A stretch of 64,000 nucleotides of DNA, from contig NW_024881531.1 in assembly GCF_019059575.1 (NCBI RefSeq), positions 744,001 to 808,000 on the forward strand, in the 5' to 3' direction. Shown here piece after piece: positions 9,767 to 22,900 of this stretch. Below the pieces are notes generated by a model. That model ran no database searches. It was given only the letters and a program-made list of their open reading frames with translations, and had not been told where the DNA came from. The translations under genes were made by a program, and so were the position numbers. The DNA comes from Amphibalanus amphitrite (Eukaryota > Arthropoda > Thecostraca > Balanomorpha > Balanidae). Positions within the stretch are counted from its first letter, which is position 1. Each line of letters opens with the position of its first letter.

Positions 9767-12302
9767 TATAATTTTCTTTTTCGAGTATGCGAATTGATAT
9801 ATGCCGCACGATGGATTTGCAGTCGCGGAATTTTTGATACGGTTCTGCACTTTCGCTAGTTCGGTTTAATGTTTATCCTGCGGTTAAGTTTCGGTCGATT
9901 CTCAGGTTTCATGAGTGATTAGAGGTCTGTTGCAGCATTGTTCGAATGCGATGTTTGATTGTCCATTCTCGTTAGGCATTGCAGAACAATCGCGACCAAT
10001 GTGATCGCCACAAGCAGATGCATTTAATGATGGTTTCAATTTGTTAAGGCGAAGGAAACAAAAGTGTCCTTTTTCAAAAGAACATTTTACAGAATGATAA
10101 TGCCCGTTGTCGTGCTTCATACAAGCCATGCTTAGCTTAATGTAAAGCTTCGCTTAGCTAAAGGCTCATGGGTCAAAGCTAAGAATCTTGTGGTATTACC
10201 ATTTTACTTGCAGTGAGTATCAGTTGGCTGTTTACGGAACACTGTTAAAGCTGCCCGTCCGTAGCCTTGCTATGAACCCGTAGCCGCTAGCATGTCACCG
10301 TCATCACACTTTCTGAAAAATAGTGGCGATACAAAAGTGTTTAAATGATGCCTCACTACGTTAATAATTGGCAGCTCATTCCCGACTACTTGTCTGAACT
10401 TACATCATCGTGGATATGCTTCGATTATTCCTCATTAAATTAGTTCACGAAACCATCAATCACGGCAACAGTATTCTCATGAACTGCCATAGAAACGATC
10501 CGTCGCCGTTTCGCAATGAGTCATTGGATACTGTTTGCAAAAGATAAAAACACTGACCAACGCTACCTTACTTTAATAACCGCTCCACGGACTGTAAAAA
10601 CGGTAAGTGGCACCTGATCGTATCATTTAGATGGATTGGACCCTGGCATGTGGAGCAATGTTCGGAATGCCATTTTAGATTAATCTACAAAAAGTGAGGT
10701 GCCTGATACAGGGTAGCAGAGCCTTCGTCAGCGTATCGCTCGGCGGTTGATAAGTGTAAAATTCGGCCACATTCCATGCAAACTATCGCTCGACGGGCAC
10801 AGGTGGTGATGTTGCAGACATTTTTGATCGAGGGAAGCTGTGATAAAATTAATAGGCTAACTGCATTGCCCTAGTTGCGAACATATGGGGCCCTGTTATG
10901 GGGTTACTCGGTCCAGCTTTTGTAACTGCGGGCTTGGATTGATTGATTGGATTGTTATTGAAATAGGCGCAAATAGGGGCTCATAAATCCAGTCCGTTGG
11001 CTCTAATTAAACAAGACATGGGACATTGGTACGACGTTAGCTCGAGGCTGCTCAGATGGCAAACGATATATTTAAGGTGCGATGAGGTTTACATTGCTCT
11101 GCGCTGTAAAACATGCATAGATACGCGTTGCAAAAAAGACGCGAACAGTTGGATTTAACGTGATCTACATGATTAAGTGGGCGGAATAGGTAATCAATTG
11201 CAACTACCTTAATTAAATATCGAAGCCAAATAGTACTATAGGCTCATCAGCAACATCAAATTATGCTCCTCCTTTTTATTTCGTTGGATCCCTCGCCATT
11301 TAGGCTCAGTTGTTACCTATGTCCCGAAAAGTTTTGAGTTATTTGAGGCAGTGGTGAGCCCGGGACGCCTGGGGGCAGTGCCGCACAAATCTGGAACGCT
11401 GCTAGTGGACGTTTCAGCGCAGATTTGGAACATTTCTAGCGATTGCAGTTCCAGCTACTTTGCTGAGTCTATTGTGGGGCTGTAGCGACAACAGTTATTT
11501 GCTCAATCATCCCATCAGCAAAGTTCGGCAGAGTCGCCTGACGTCACGTATGCTCGACGAGAAACCTATAGCGCGTAGCGCTAACTAAGCTCGGGCTATA
11601 TTTGTCATCTTGTCTTGTAACGTTTCTAGTTGATGACATTACCAACTCCATCGGCAGTTTCTATTTTGATCGGCATTGACCACTGACCAGTGCCTACATT
11701 TTGAGTGGTTGATTTCTGTAGGAGGTTAACCTCGCACGTCATTTTGACGACCGATTTGATGTCGGCTACAACTCAACCAATCATGTTTGGTGCTCCTTTC
11801 CCTGTAGGTATCGTTTGGCCAGTAAGTAGAAGCGAACAGCTGGCTTATGGTTATATGGTGATTGCTTTGGCAATCCGATTTCGTTTACAGTACGTCTCTT
11901 TTTGAGTCTAACGTGACTCGGTGTCCAGTAAAGTCGTACTTCGGTAGCTTTCGTTTCGATCACGTTCGCTCGATTTTTCAGTGCCCATTTTTGCATGTGA
12001 TGAAAGCCTATTGTGATTTACCGTGTGATATCGTGAAGCCGATAATCTATTGTTTCTGACATTAATCTGACGTCTGCTGTCTCAGGACGACAGGGTGGTC
12101 GCCGCTCTTTCACGGTATTTGCGTTTCATTCACTTTTTCATCACGAGCGCCTTTGCATGCATATCCGATTTGGAGCCATTTGGGAAGTACCCATTACGAT
12201 AATCTTATCACGTTCTTCAAGGACGGAGCCTTCTGGATGTATCTTGGAGGAATACGTTTTACGCTCGCATTCATGAGGAACCCATGCGTGTGATCAGCTC
12301 CG
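9767..12302. other. AT-rich non-coding DNA
   Basis: About 2.5 kb with no coding frame of note, no TIR pair and no RNA gene found on reading. Short frames at 11705-12059 have no recognisable similarity. Confidence 0.5.
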
Positions 12303-13630
12303 GTCAAAGTCAAAGTCAAAGTCATTTATTAGAATTCTTCCACGGGGTGGGTATTAAGAATCCGGTCAGGAATGTGACATGGTGACATAGGAGCTAAGTG
12401 AGACCCAATTAAAAATATATGATGCTGATACAATGGCAAAAGCTACGTTAAAACACATCGACGATTACATTAAAACACTCGCGAACGCATCATCCGCATG
12501 TAAGAAGTTGACATCAGCAGGTTGACATTCTAAAATCAGGTGCCTATGGCGGTGCCCTTCGCATTCCACGATGCTGCCGCTCTATATGCAAACTCCCGCT
12601 GAGTTCTTGCGAGCCGCCACTTCGGGAGCTGCAACTTCCCGGCTGCTACCGCGCGAGTGTCACGTGACGACACTTCGGCCCGGCGGGTGAACATGGCCGA
12701 CATCGCTGGGGGACATTGGTCATTATACAGGGCTCTCTGGACGTGAACATGATCATGGCGGCGCAGCATCACATCCACCCTCTCCCAACTAAGCGACTCC
12801 AACGCCGGCGATATATGCTCGGACCGTCGTGTCCCGGTCACAAGTCTGGCGGCGAAGTTCATCGTCTTTTGGACGCGCTGCATTTGACACTTGGCGGCTC
12901 CTCCCCAGACGGACAGGCAATACTGAATGTGTGGGAACACGTGGGCTTGGACTAAGAGTTTAAGGACGTCAGGTGTGAGGTGGTGCCGGATTTTGTGGAG
13001 GGATGCGAGGATGGAGTTGCAGCGACGCACAACCATGGTTATGTGGGGATCCCACGTCAGGTGTCGGTCGAGCAGCACACCCAAAATTTTGACGGTCTGA
13101 CTTGGCCGAATGTCGTTACCGGAGAGTGAGACGTAGAATGACTCAGTCTTTTTTAGAGTTTGCTGGGTTCCGATGAGAGTGATAAAGGTTTTGTTTTGGT
13201 TCATTTTTAGACTGTTGGCCTGGAACCACAGCTGCAAATCGAAGATTGACTGCTCGACACGACATCTGAGCTGAGAGAGATCTGGGGTTGTTGGAAGTGA
13301 GTGGTCGAGGAGTTGGGTGTCGTCTGCGTAGGAGAGGAGTCGGCCATGGGTGAGGAAACAGGGAAGGTCGTTGATGAGGATGAGGAAGAGGATTGGGCCG
13401 AGGATGGACCCCTGGGCCACGCCATGGGTCAGCGGGAGGGGATCGGAGGAGCCGCCGGTCACTACCTGTCTCCGATCGTGCAGGTAGCTCCTGAACCACA
13501 TCGAGCTCACACCATACCACTCCAGTTTGTCCAGGAGGACGCCGTGGTCAACGCTGTCGAACGCCTTGCTGAGGTCAAGCGTCGTCAGCGACGCGACTCG
13601 TCCAGCGTCGATCCGGAGAGCTTTACATGT
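12303..13630 (-). mobile_element. 5'-truncated non-LTR retrotransposon (CR1/L2/Jockey-like LINE)
   Basis: Read on the minus strand, this is the 3' part of a LINE ORF2, a 3' UTR with AATAAA, and a terminal short repeat of about 3.5 TGACTT units (12305-12330), the kind of microsatellite tail found in CR1/L2-type elements rather than poly(A). Upstream coding is lost, as usual for incomplete target-primed reverse transcription. The clade is inferred from the overall look of the protein and needs a tree. Confidence 0.85.
12536..13630 (-). pseudogene. LINE reverse transcriptase fragment (ORF2 C-terminal part)
   Basis: The frame is open from just inside an in-frame TAG (13631-13633) to the TGA at 12536-12538. 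RT motifs appear in order: LDLSKAFDSVDH (motif A, about 13545-13580), GVAQGSILGP (motif B, near 13400-13425) and YADD (motif C, 13319-13330). Next come the thumb-like region LGVLLDRHLTWDPHI and the C-terminal HIQYCLSVWG and SYRAA-like block (here AYRAAASWNAKG). The fingers of the RT and the endonuclease are missing, so it cannot retrotranspose on its own. No frameshift or stop is seen within the remaining part, so the insertion is not very old. Confidence 0.9.
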
Positions 13631-16300
13631 CTATCCTCTGAGGGCGCCTGGGTTGGGCCTCTCAGGGTCGTCTCGATGGGACCCGCCGCCGCCACCAATC
13701 TTGCTTCATTCATCTGAAGTGTCGTCATTCGGCACTGGCATCCGTTCGGGCAGCCCGGGGCCGCCGCAGGTCGGCTGGAATGTGTGCAGAGCATCACACC
13801 GAGCCCCTATCGTCAGTTGTCATGTTGTCCGTCTGGAGATCTGCTCGTGCCGATAGTGTTTGCCATTGGGGTGGTGTGGCGTATTTGACCGTGCACTGGA
13901 GAGGAGTGACGCCCGCTACGTCACTTCGCGCGCCGCCGGCGCCGTGCCGATGGGGTGTTATGAAAACGGACACGAGTGTTATGAATCCAAACGGAGCACC
14001 GCCGGGAGTTGTGTCTCGGTGAGTGTAGGTGAGGCGTCTAGATGTGCGCCACATGCTGATGGGCATACACCGTGGCAGGGCTGTAAAGAAGGCGATTCAT
14101 TAGTGAGTAGTCCGGGCAGACATTGTTCAACAATCTGTTTTTTTTTAGCAACAGCTGACTTATAGTGTAGCTATATGAAAACGATTACCAGGTAAACGCT
14201 AAATACCTCAACCACCTTCTGACACTTAACGCGTGCCATTAGCCAATAATTCCATGACTTTCGAGGATAAGATCAGGCAAGCGGTATCTAATTCGGAATT
14301 TCCACTTTTTACTCCATCCAGTAACAGCTGCGGACGACCGATGGCTTCACTCGACATTCGCCCCATGTTTCCGCTCCGGGTCTACCCAGTCTGCCATCCC
14401 TCCGCCCGCCGCCCGCGCGCCGATTATTAGCTCATCTCGTGGCGCGATTGCCGCCGCCGCTGAGCGCGGCCATTGCGGCCCTTTTTGCGACGTTCTCGGC
14501 GCGGTTTTTGCGGTGACGGCGCGGCGGTGCGCCCTGAAATCAGAGCCGCCCTGGGGCCGATAATTGTGTCTGTTTTCCTGCGGTTACGCGCCTTGTTACC
14601 GGTGCCGACAGAGCCGTCAGACACACGGTGACGGGGGGAACAGTGACAGGCTCGGCGGGCGGCGGTGACGCGGTGATGACGAGGTGATGACGGCGGTGAT
14701 TTCTCGCCGCCCGCCCCCTCAGAGGAGCCGCCGTTCAGGAGCGCGTCTGCTCCTCTGACTCGGCACATTGTTGCTACGCACTGCCGGCGATTAGTTGACA
14801 TCAACTAACGGACGTGCCAGTCGCGCGGCAGACATCGATCTGGTACACAGACTGTCGGTCGTGTCAGCTGCGCAGGCGAGGTGTCGGGCTGTGGATCTGC
14901 CTCCGATGAAAAATAAACCGGTGTCTCGTCTCGCTCACCTCTCGTCTCTCGCCTGCGCTGAGTGACGGTAAATGCTACATGATGGGCGAGACTAGCCACA
15001 TCGCTGGTCAACTAGCGCTGTCAGCTCTCTGGTGCGGCCTCCGGACCGTCTCGTCTCGCGGGGCTCTACCCAGGACAGAGGAGCGGCGGTATTCAAATGG
15101 CCCGAAATATGACACCGCAGCGCTGGTCGCGATGGTTATCGCACGCGAACGACGACAGCTCGCCACTGCCGAGCAGTCCATTACACCGGTGTACCGCGCA
15201 CGCCGCATACTGTCGGGCACAGGGGCTGTTTTTGTCTTACAAGCAAGGGCGTGATATTCAGGATCCTGTGGGGATCCTCAATATCCGCCGTATGAATAAC
15301 CGCCGTAGACTTGTTAGACTACTGAAAAAAGGGGAAAAAAAACGAAGGAAAATTTGAACGGATTTGAACCCAAGTTTGAGCTGGTCCAACTATTAAGACA
15401 CACTCCATTGGCACTGTCCCACCTCCACGCACTCCGCTAAGTCTGAGTCTAAGTCCGCCATTATCCGTCTCACTCCTCTCGCCCATATGACGGTCCACCG
15501 CGGGCTAACCCGACACCCACTCTGACACACTCCTCTCACGCATCCCCACCCCAGGCCAACCGCCACCCACTCCGACGCTCGCGATTTGCTCCTCTTTGTC
15601 GGCCCCGACTAACGACCGCTAATGACCCGGTGCGGCCGAGCCCCCCTGTTATTCACCTTTGTGCCGTCCGTCGGCGGCGGCCGACCACCGTGAGAGGAGC
15701 ACTCGCGCGCCGAGCGGTGACAAGTGGCGACGGTCCCGGCGCACGGCGCCGCGCCGGAAACGCCGAGCGGCCGATAATCGGCGCCGGCGGTCGGCCCGCC
15801 CGGCCCGTCCCGTCCCGTCTCGTCTCGGTCCACTCTGGTCCGGCCCGTCCGTCGGCAGGTAATTGGCTAGCCGGCCGCTGCGATCCACTGGTAATTGAGC
15901 CATAACTCGTGTGTGTTTTACCGACCGGCCGAGCCGTCCAGGTGGGCACGCGGACCCTACCTGCGAGCCCTCCGTCCCCTTCGTAACCTTCCCGCCGAGC
16001 CGAACGGGCCACCGCGCCGGCGCGCGGTTTTATTGAAACTATAGCGGCGGTCGGGCGCGCGCGCCTTTTTGTGTTTGTTTTATGTGCGCCGTCAGAGGCC
16101 GGTGCGGCTGGACAAAGGGCGCTCCGGCGGGGGGTGTGGCCGACGGAGGTCCGAGTTCGGCCAACAATGCGCCCCGGCGCGCGGGCGGGCGGTGAGGAGA
16201 TGATAGGGCGCGCACGGCGGCCACTGATTGAGCACCGAGGGACGGCCGCCGAACGAGCGCCGGCAGAGTGATGAACAGGACAATGACGTCGGCATGTGCC
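13631..16300. other. non-coding DNA leading into a CpG-rich island (about 14.35-16.3 kb)
   Basis: From about 14350 the base composition rises sharply, with many CG and CCGG. Frames are open on all strands because of the composition, and none has a recognisable domain. It could hold a promoter or an unmethylated regulatory block. Confidence 0.5.
15360..15413 (-). mobile_element. tRNA-like pol III promoter boxes, probable SINE remnant
   Basis: On the minus strand an A-box-like TGCCAATGGAGTG (15413-15401) is followed 43 nt later by a good B-box GGTTCAAATCC (15370-15360), then T-runs (pol III terminator-like, 15329-15357). The T-arm does not fold as a proper stem, so this is more likely a tRNA-derived SINE or tRNA pseudogene than a functional tRNA. 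Confidence 0.35.
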
Positions 16301-19300
16301 GGTATGGGCGGGATGTGGGGCTTACTGAAACAATAGTGCCGGCAGATCGGAAATGACATCAGTGAGGTGAGTGTTTTCGCCATTGGTTTGTGCTGATATC
16401 ACTGGTGTGATTGGATAATCACTTCATCCTCTGACGTTAACTGACAGCCGTTCCTGAAGGAAATAGACTCCCAGTTTGTGGTCACACATCACATAGCATA
16501 AACTGCACCGGTAAACGATTGCGGGGCCAGGAGCTTACGATTGATTACGGCACCTTACGTAATCACTGTTCCAGTCCTATCCAAACCTCCGGCTGGAAGT
16601 AGAACCTGGAAACTGTCGATTTAGTTCCGAGTCGAGATCTTGCTATGATTACTCCATCAAAATGTTCACGGCATCACAGCCGGAAAGCGGCGATAATTCC
16701 GATAGCGATCTGCGGCTCGTCCTGTGCCGGCGCGCTCATGATTAATGATGGTGAGCTCGTCCAGCGGAGCGGGTAAACATACCCGCCCGGTCAGACTGTG
16801 GAGGATAGTAGCCGCCACGGGTCGGATAGCCAGGTGCGGAGCGGACAGTCCCGGTCCTGTCCGCTCTGGGAGCGGGTGTCGGCGGACACCGGCTACCGTG
16901 TCCGAGACGGGAGAACATGCCCCGGACATGGCGGACAACGACGCGTCGACGCGCCCGTCCAACGACATCTGCATTGTAATTAGTGCGGGACATGCAACGC
17001 CGCATTCCGGGGTGCGGAAAACATGGTGCGAAGGAGTAGAAGTTTTGCTGAAGTGCCGCTGAGAAAGTTCGGTGCTGAGGTGGAGCGAAGTGATTGATAG
17101 TTGATATCTAATCGTTTTGGTACAACCGTAGCGACTAAGGTGCTGCATTTTTTTTACTATGATACTGTTAACCGGATGCCATATGACGTCATCGAAAATT
17201 TTCGCACGAACCTACCAAGTGCAGAAAACTGCGACGTTATACATCGTGATTCATACAATCCAATGGATCTGTGCGGTCTTGTACCCAAGTACTGCTCATT
17301 ATCGCATCTTTTTGTGGGCGCAAAGGACGCAAATATTCTTCGCTATTCGAAGAATCCAAGGCCAAACCACTTCAAAGCAACCATGTTCACAAAATGACAT
17401 GCATATAGTTTGCTCGTTTTGCCGGAAAAACAGGTCTTAGTCGGGAATACGGGGTAGTCGGGGATGCTAACTCGGTTCAACATCGAGTAGTTCGGAAACT
17501 TGCCGGCCTGTCGACTTAGACGGTACCTTCTGCCGTAACGTCTTTGTTGCTTGGCGATCTGTTAAACACTGCTTTCTACATGACCTCATATTGAAGCAAC
17601 ATAAACTAAGCCTGTAGTATTTTTTAGCATCTCGATAAATAAACATCGCCTTTGAATTTGTTCCTCGCGATTTTAGCCATTGTCGCTCGCTGCATGACGA
17701 TGACTGTGTGCTAAATGGCAGCAATTTGTACTGATCTACTGAATATGATTTTATTTGATACGTGCCACGTGGTCTTCTTTGACCCAACCTGATCGTTAAT
17801 CCACGGGTGATACCTTGACACTGACATATCAAGATCCCATTGGTTACAATTTAATTCGTCTTGCAGGGTCGAACTTTAACTCGGCTTATCATAAACAAAA
17901 CTGGTACATAATTTTAGCCCATGTAGGAAAACGTCTCATCGAGGGAATACCAATGCAGGAAAGCGAGAACACCCGCAGTTCTGTCATACCTGCTCCCCGT
18001 TGGCGCCCCCTGGACTGGGCCGTCTCCACTGTGGGAATCTCGCTCCAGCAGGTGATGTGGCGAGGTGACCGTTTTCCGGCCGGCCGGGTCGGCGCGCGCT
18101 GATGTCGGCACCTCTCAGCGTCACACCCGTAAATCCGTCCGTGGGTACGGCTTTGGCGGCTACGGTTACGGCCCACGGGGCCGACGGGGCCGACCCGGCC
18201 CGGCGGTGAGCGGCTCCGACGGGCCGGCAGTCCGGATTACACTGACACCCGAGCCCGGGCCGGCCGAGAGCCGCGACCGGTGACCCGGAGGACTGGGGAG
18301 GTCTGAGGCAATCGGCCGAGGGTTAGATGGGATTCGGCGGAGAGGGAATGCTCCAGTGTTTAGTTTCTTGGGTTGGTCGCAGAGTTTAGTTTCTCGCTCT
18401 GCTCTCTGGGCCGTGAGTTCTCACGGTTTGGGGTGTCTGGTCTCGGGTCCGAGCTTGGGGATAGAGTGGTTCTGATGCACCTCTCGGCCCTGAAGATGGG
18501 TTTTGTAGGTTGACACTTATGAGCACTTCGATTACGTCGAAGCTGGTCCAAGGAGAATTTTTATTTAGGGATTATGGTATGTCCATTCTCTGGAGGCTAG
18601 AAGTTTGCCGGGGAATACATTTCGGTTACAAACTTTAACAAATCAGAAGATTCCCTCCATGAAGTTCTAGTATGCTCATCATTACAATGATTTGTCACAT
18701 TAAATATACGTAGACTGAGGGTCTCTTCGATCCGTTTACTTCACTCTGTGATCTTGAGTTATTCATGTAGCCGTCTTCCAGGCCATCGAGGACAGCCACG
18801 CTGCTGCTCGGATTTGCAATATACGCAATTAAGTTGCAACATCATTTGCGAAATGGAACAATGCTTTTGCATCACTTGTGATTAGGTCTTGCTTGAAAAT
18901 ATTTGTACAAAAATTACGCAGTTTTGCGCTGTCGGGGATGTTTTGGTGTAATATTCTACGAAAAGAATGCAGAGGAATCTAACTGCAGTGATTCTTGTAA
19001 ACACTGGTTATCTGCAACACATCAGCGCTAAATAATGTCATCTTCACAGAAACAATCGTCGGATGAACTCATTTTAAAAGGGCATCTCGTCATTCATTAG
19101 TGGGCTATTTGAAACATTTTGAAACCAAATACCCAGAAATCAATTGCATACTTTCTACAAACATTTCACTAAGATGATGATTGGCACCTTACTTCATTTT
19201 GTTTATAGCATGACATTTCCGTTTTTTTCAATATTCCAAATTTTATCGAATGTCGGCTGGTTCGGTAATACATAGTTCCGGTATTTTTCTTATCAAGCTT

Positions 19301-19890
19301 TCATGTGGTGATTCGCATTGAACACATGTTACACACTAAACTGCCCTATTGAAATGGATTGGACGATCTGTAAGCTATGATCCTACTGTGATTAAGCGAT
19401 CTACTGTTTACTATTGCTGTAGTTTGTTGTGTTCGCTGGTATCTAACCATGCTATACATTTTTACCAGGCCATGAGAGTGATAACCCGCGGGATTAAACA
19501 AGCGTATTGTCATTTACATACATGCTATCTCGGACTTCAGGTGTTTCCCGGGCTTATGTTACGTTCAAACACTGAACGGAAATGTTTGAGTGCGATTGGA
19601 AACACGCTAGTTCTTCGTTCACAGCCTGATCGGCGCCTGAGTTTCGTCAGTTTTGTTGTGACGCAAGAAGGCTTTCGCGTTGTAAGGCGTGCGCCATTTT
19701 AATGCACCTTTTCTGAGCACCTTATGTGCACCATTCCTGAGCAGCTCCTCCTGAACACAAGCTGCTTACTGAGAAACTGCTTACCTCCGGGTCCGATGCG
19801 ATAGCTGGCTTAGTGCGGATCCTTTCCCGGCACCATACGCTATCCAGGCTCCTTTTCAGGGCCCTGGAAACGATCGGACCGAACGTGTTC
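16301..19890. other. mostly AT-rich non-coding DNA with a small GC-rich block at about 18.0-18.3 kb
   Basis: No conserved protein, TIR pair or RNA gene recognised. The GC-rich segment 16680-17000 and the block at 18000-18330 show overlapping chance frames only. Confidence 0.5.
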
Positions 19891-19896
19891 GGTGCC

Positions 19897-19930
19897 TATA
19901 AAAGGGGCGATTCGTGTGCACTGTGCAGTC
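19897..19930 (+). promoter_or_regulatory. candidate core promoter (TATAAAAG plus initiator-like site)
   Basis: TATAAAAG at 19897-19904 is followed 30 bp later by GCAGTC with the A at 19927, the spacing of a TATA/Inr pair. It sits at the left edge of a CpG-rich island. No downstream protein can be named, so it is only a candidate. Confidence 0.35.
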
Positions 19931-22900
19931 TGTGCACTGACTCACTGACGGGATCTGACTCAGGGAGATGTCGCGTCGGCAGAGCACACTCCCCCTGTCG
20001 GTGGAGTGCACTCTCCTCCTCCGATGGATCTGTGTTGGCCTGACTGACCCGACCAGCGTGCAACATGGTAACCGTTTGCGCCCCGCTGAGTCATGTGATG
20101 TCACGGTTTGTCACCCCCTGTGAAAAGCCAGCCACTGCCCTCTCTGCCGCGCCTGTGATCGTCGCTGCAAACACGGTCGCCGCCGCCTGTCGGCCGCCGA
20201 CAGCTGCAGTGTCGCCGCCGCGCCGGTGCCTTTGTAGCCGAGCACCCGGCCGGCCGCTATGCGGGCACTCCGCTGGTAAATGTCACCAGCAAACGCGCCG
20301 CCGGGTCGCCCCCGAGCTGAGACCGGCCCGCTGACGTTCTCCAGGCTCCGTCTGAGTCAGTGGCCGGCAGTGCACTTAGCCGGGACAGGTGGAAGGAATG
20401 TGTCCCACGCCCCGCCGTCTCACAGCACGTGGGACCGGGCCGGCGCGCGCGCCGAGCTCTCCACTCTCCGGCGCGCCGTTTCCGTTTCGTCTCCGGACCG
20501 CTCGCTCGCTGGAGGTGGGCGTAAAAAGCGCGCCGACGGACCGCGTGCGGCGAGGCCGACCGTCCGGCCGTCAGCTCTATGGGACTATTAGAGGCAACAT
20601 GTGGACCACCCGGCCGTCGACGGCGGCGGAGGGGGTGCGAGGGGGTGATGGCCGACCCGATACCGGCCCGCCCGCAGATTAAAGGGACGCGCGCCCTCAG
20701 GAATGCCACCGGATCCTCGGGCCGCGCTGAAAACAATGAGACCCGGGGCATGTGTGCACGGATGGCGGGCGGGGTGGGGAGGGAGAGCCTATCTGGGCCG
20801 ATCGCGTCCAGGTCAGTCCGCTCGCTCTGCTCGGCCGCCATTACCGACAGAGGGATCGGCCGGCCAGAGCTCCGCGGGTCCCCGACCGGAGCTACCCCGA
20901 CCAACCGGGGAGCTACTCAACCGACCGAAGAGCTCCTCCTCGAGGCACCTCACACCCCGTTGACAGCTCCTCCCAGCCCGGCCTAGGACGGCCATTCCCA
21001 TTCCAACCGCAACCAGCTAAATCCTGCATAGTTTAGTCCGACCCAGCACACTCAGTCCATCTCATCTGAGTTCAGCACAGCTCAGTCCAGTTACAGACAG
21101 TCCAGCCCAGCACAGCCCAGCCCCTACCCAGCTGATCCCTGTCCAGTGTCCAGCCCAGCCAACCCGGCGCAGGTCGCAGCTTCAAGCTGCCAATCACCCT
21201 GCCTCAGGGACCGGGAAGCAGTGACGGGCTGGCCGCCTGCCGTCAACTGATGAACCATGGCTGAAGCTGAGCGGTCCCCGCCGGACCGTCGTCTAGCCCG
21301 TGCAGCCCCGCTGGATCATAACATCGCTCCCCGTCCGCCGCCGGCGACGGCATCGTGGTCGCTGAGCAACAACTTGTCGACGGCGCTCGTCAAGTTGTGC
21401 GACAAGGCGTCATCAGCGGTGTCAGTGCCGGGTTCGACCCCCAGCCGTCCCGCGCCGACCCTAGGCTGTCCCGCGCTGACCCCAGGCCGTCCAGCGCTGA
21501 CCCCAGGCCGTCCGAGCCGCCGTCAGAGCGGCCGACTGAGGCCCGTCCGAGTCGGTCCGTCTGAGGGTCCAACCGTCGCAGAGCCGTCGGAGCTGATCGG
21601 TTCGCGGAACCGAGCCGGTCGTCGGCGGGCGATTGTCGCCCCGTGTGTGCAGCTGCGGCCGCCGCCGGGTCAGTAAATCGCCCCGGGCGAGTCCCGGCGA
21701 TGAAGAGTGACAGGCCGACGGTGGGGTTACGGTGGGGCACGGTCACCCCACGGTCTGCACGGCTGCACGACAAACAGTAGCGGCCGGCTGTCACCCGCTG
21801 ATGGGAGGGCAGACGTCCACCCGCTGCAAACCGTTCACAGCGAGCGTGCAGTTAGCGCCGAGCGTTTTAGTGGGCTGAGCTGCTTAACCACGTAGTTAGT
21901 TGTGCTTTTGAGCTGTTTTGTTTGCAGGACTATGTGCGGAGCATTGAGCAATGCACGGTTTGCTTTGTTGGATATTCTTACGAAGTTCTTTTGCATGATC
22001 TGACGATCCGCCGATGGATCTTGTAGGCTGTAGCTTCAGTTATATAATTCTGTCCCCATGATTATTAAGAAAGACCGACATTGTTCTCTTTGATTTGATG
22101 ATATCTACCGAAAAATACTACGTGTCACGACCCTATTTCCATGTTGTTTTGACTTTAGCGACATTCTAAGGAACTTAGAATTTGTCGGCGTCTTTAAATG
22201 TAAGAAACAGGTATGTGTAAAAGTAGTGAGTGCTTTGGTAGCTTTCGGATAGAGACTTCCGTCCCACGGTAGCTTTAAAATGTACTGCAAAGGAATGTTG
22301 AGGAAGGCGTCGGATCTGAAATCATTTCGGATTTAGAGATAAACGTTTATTTTTAACGACATCACAGGGCTACCGCTAACGTATCCGAATATAGTTCGGT
22401 TTGTCGGTTTTGATTCGTGTTTTGTTTTTTCCTTGGTCGCGTTTTTCGTCCATAACTAAATAAGCCCACCTGTTATTGAGATGATCTTGACCAAATTCTG
22501 CTTTGGCGTCGCACTTTTGGATTCCCAGTTTCAGCCACGGTGTGTCATCTCGGTAATTACATCAGCTCCATCACCCTGCTACGCCTGAGATCGCTCCTCG
22601 CGATACCACGGACAGGTGCCATCACTCTCGGCGATTGCTTTCGGCAAAAATCTCGTCACTCTGCCTTGTATTGACAAAATACCCATGAGCTAACCACCGT
22701 GGCATCCGCGACCTCGACGCGCGGCCTCGGCCCTGCAAAGGCCGCCAGGCGCTCCACCATTGTCTCACAGCAGACTGAAGCCCGTAATCAGCGCGCTTCT
22801 GATGGCACCGGGCTGGATTGGCCGGTGGTGCCGCATGCCTTCAGCGGCTGGCTCGTTCCGGCATCTCTTCACGGAGTGTTTTAGTGGGATTTCTGCCCAC

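Noticed and set aside
20257..20904. 215-codon minus-strand frame
   Set aside because: Opposed by three plus-strand frames of similar length in the same GC-rich island; no motif recognised.
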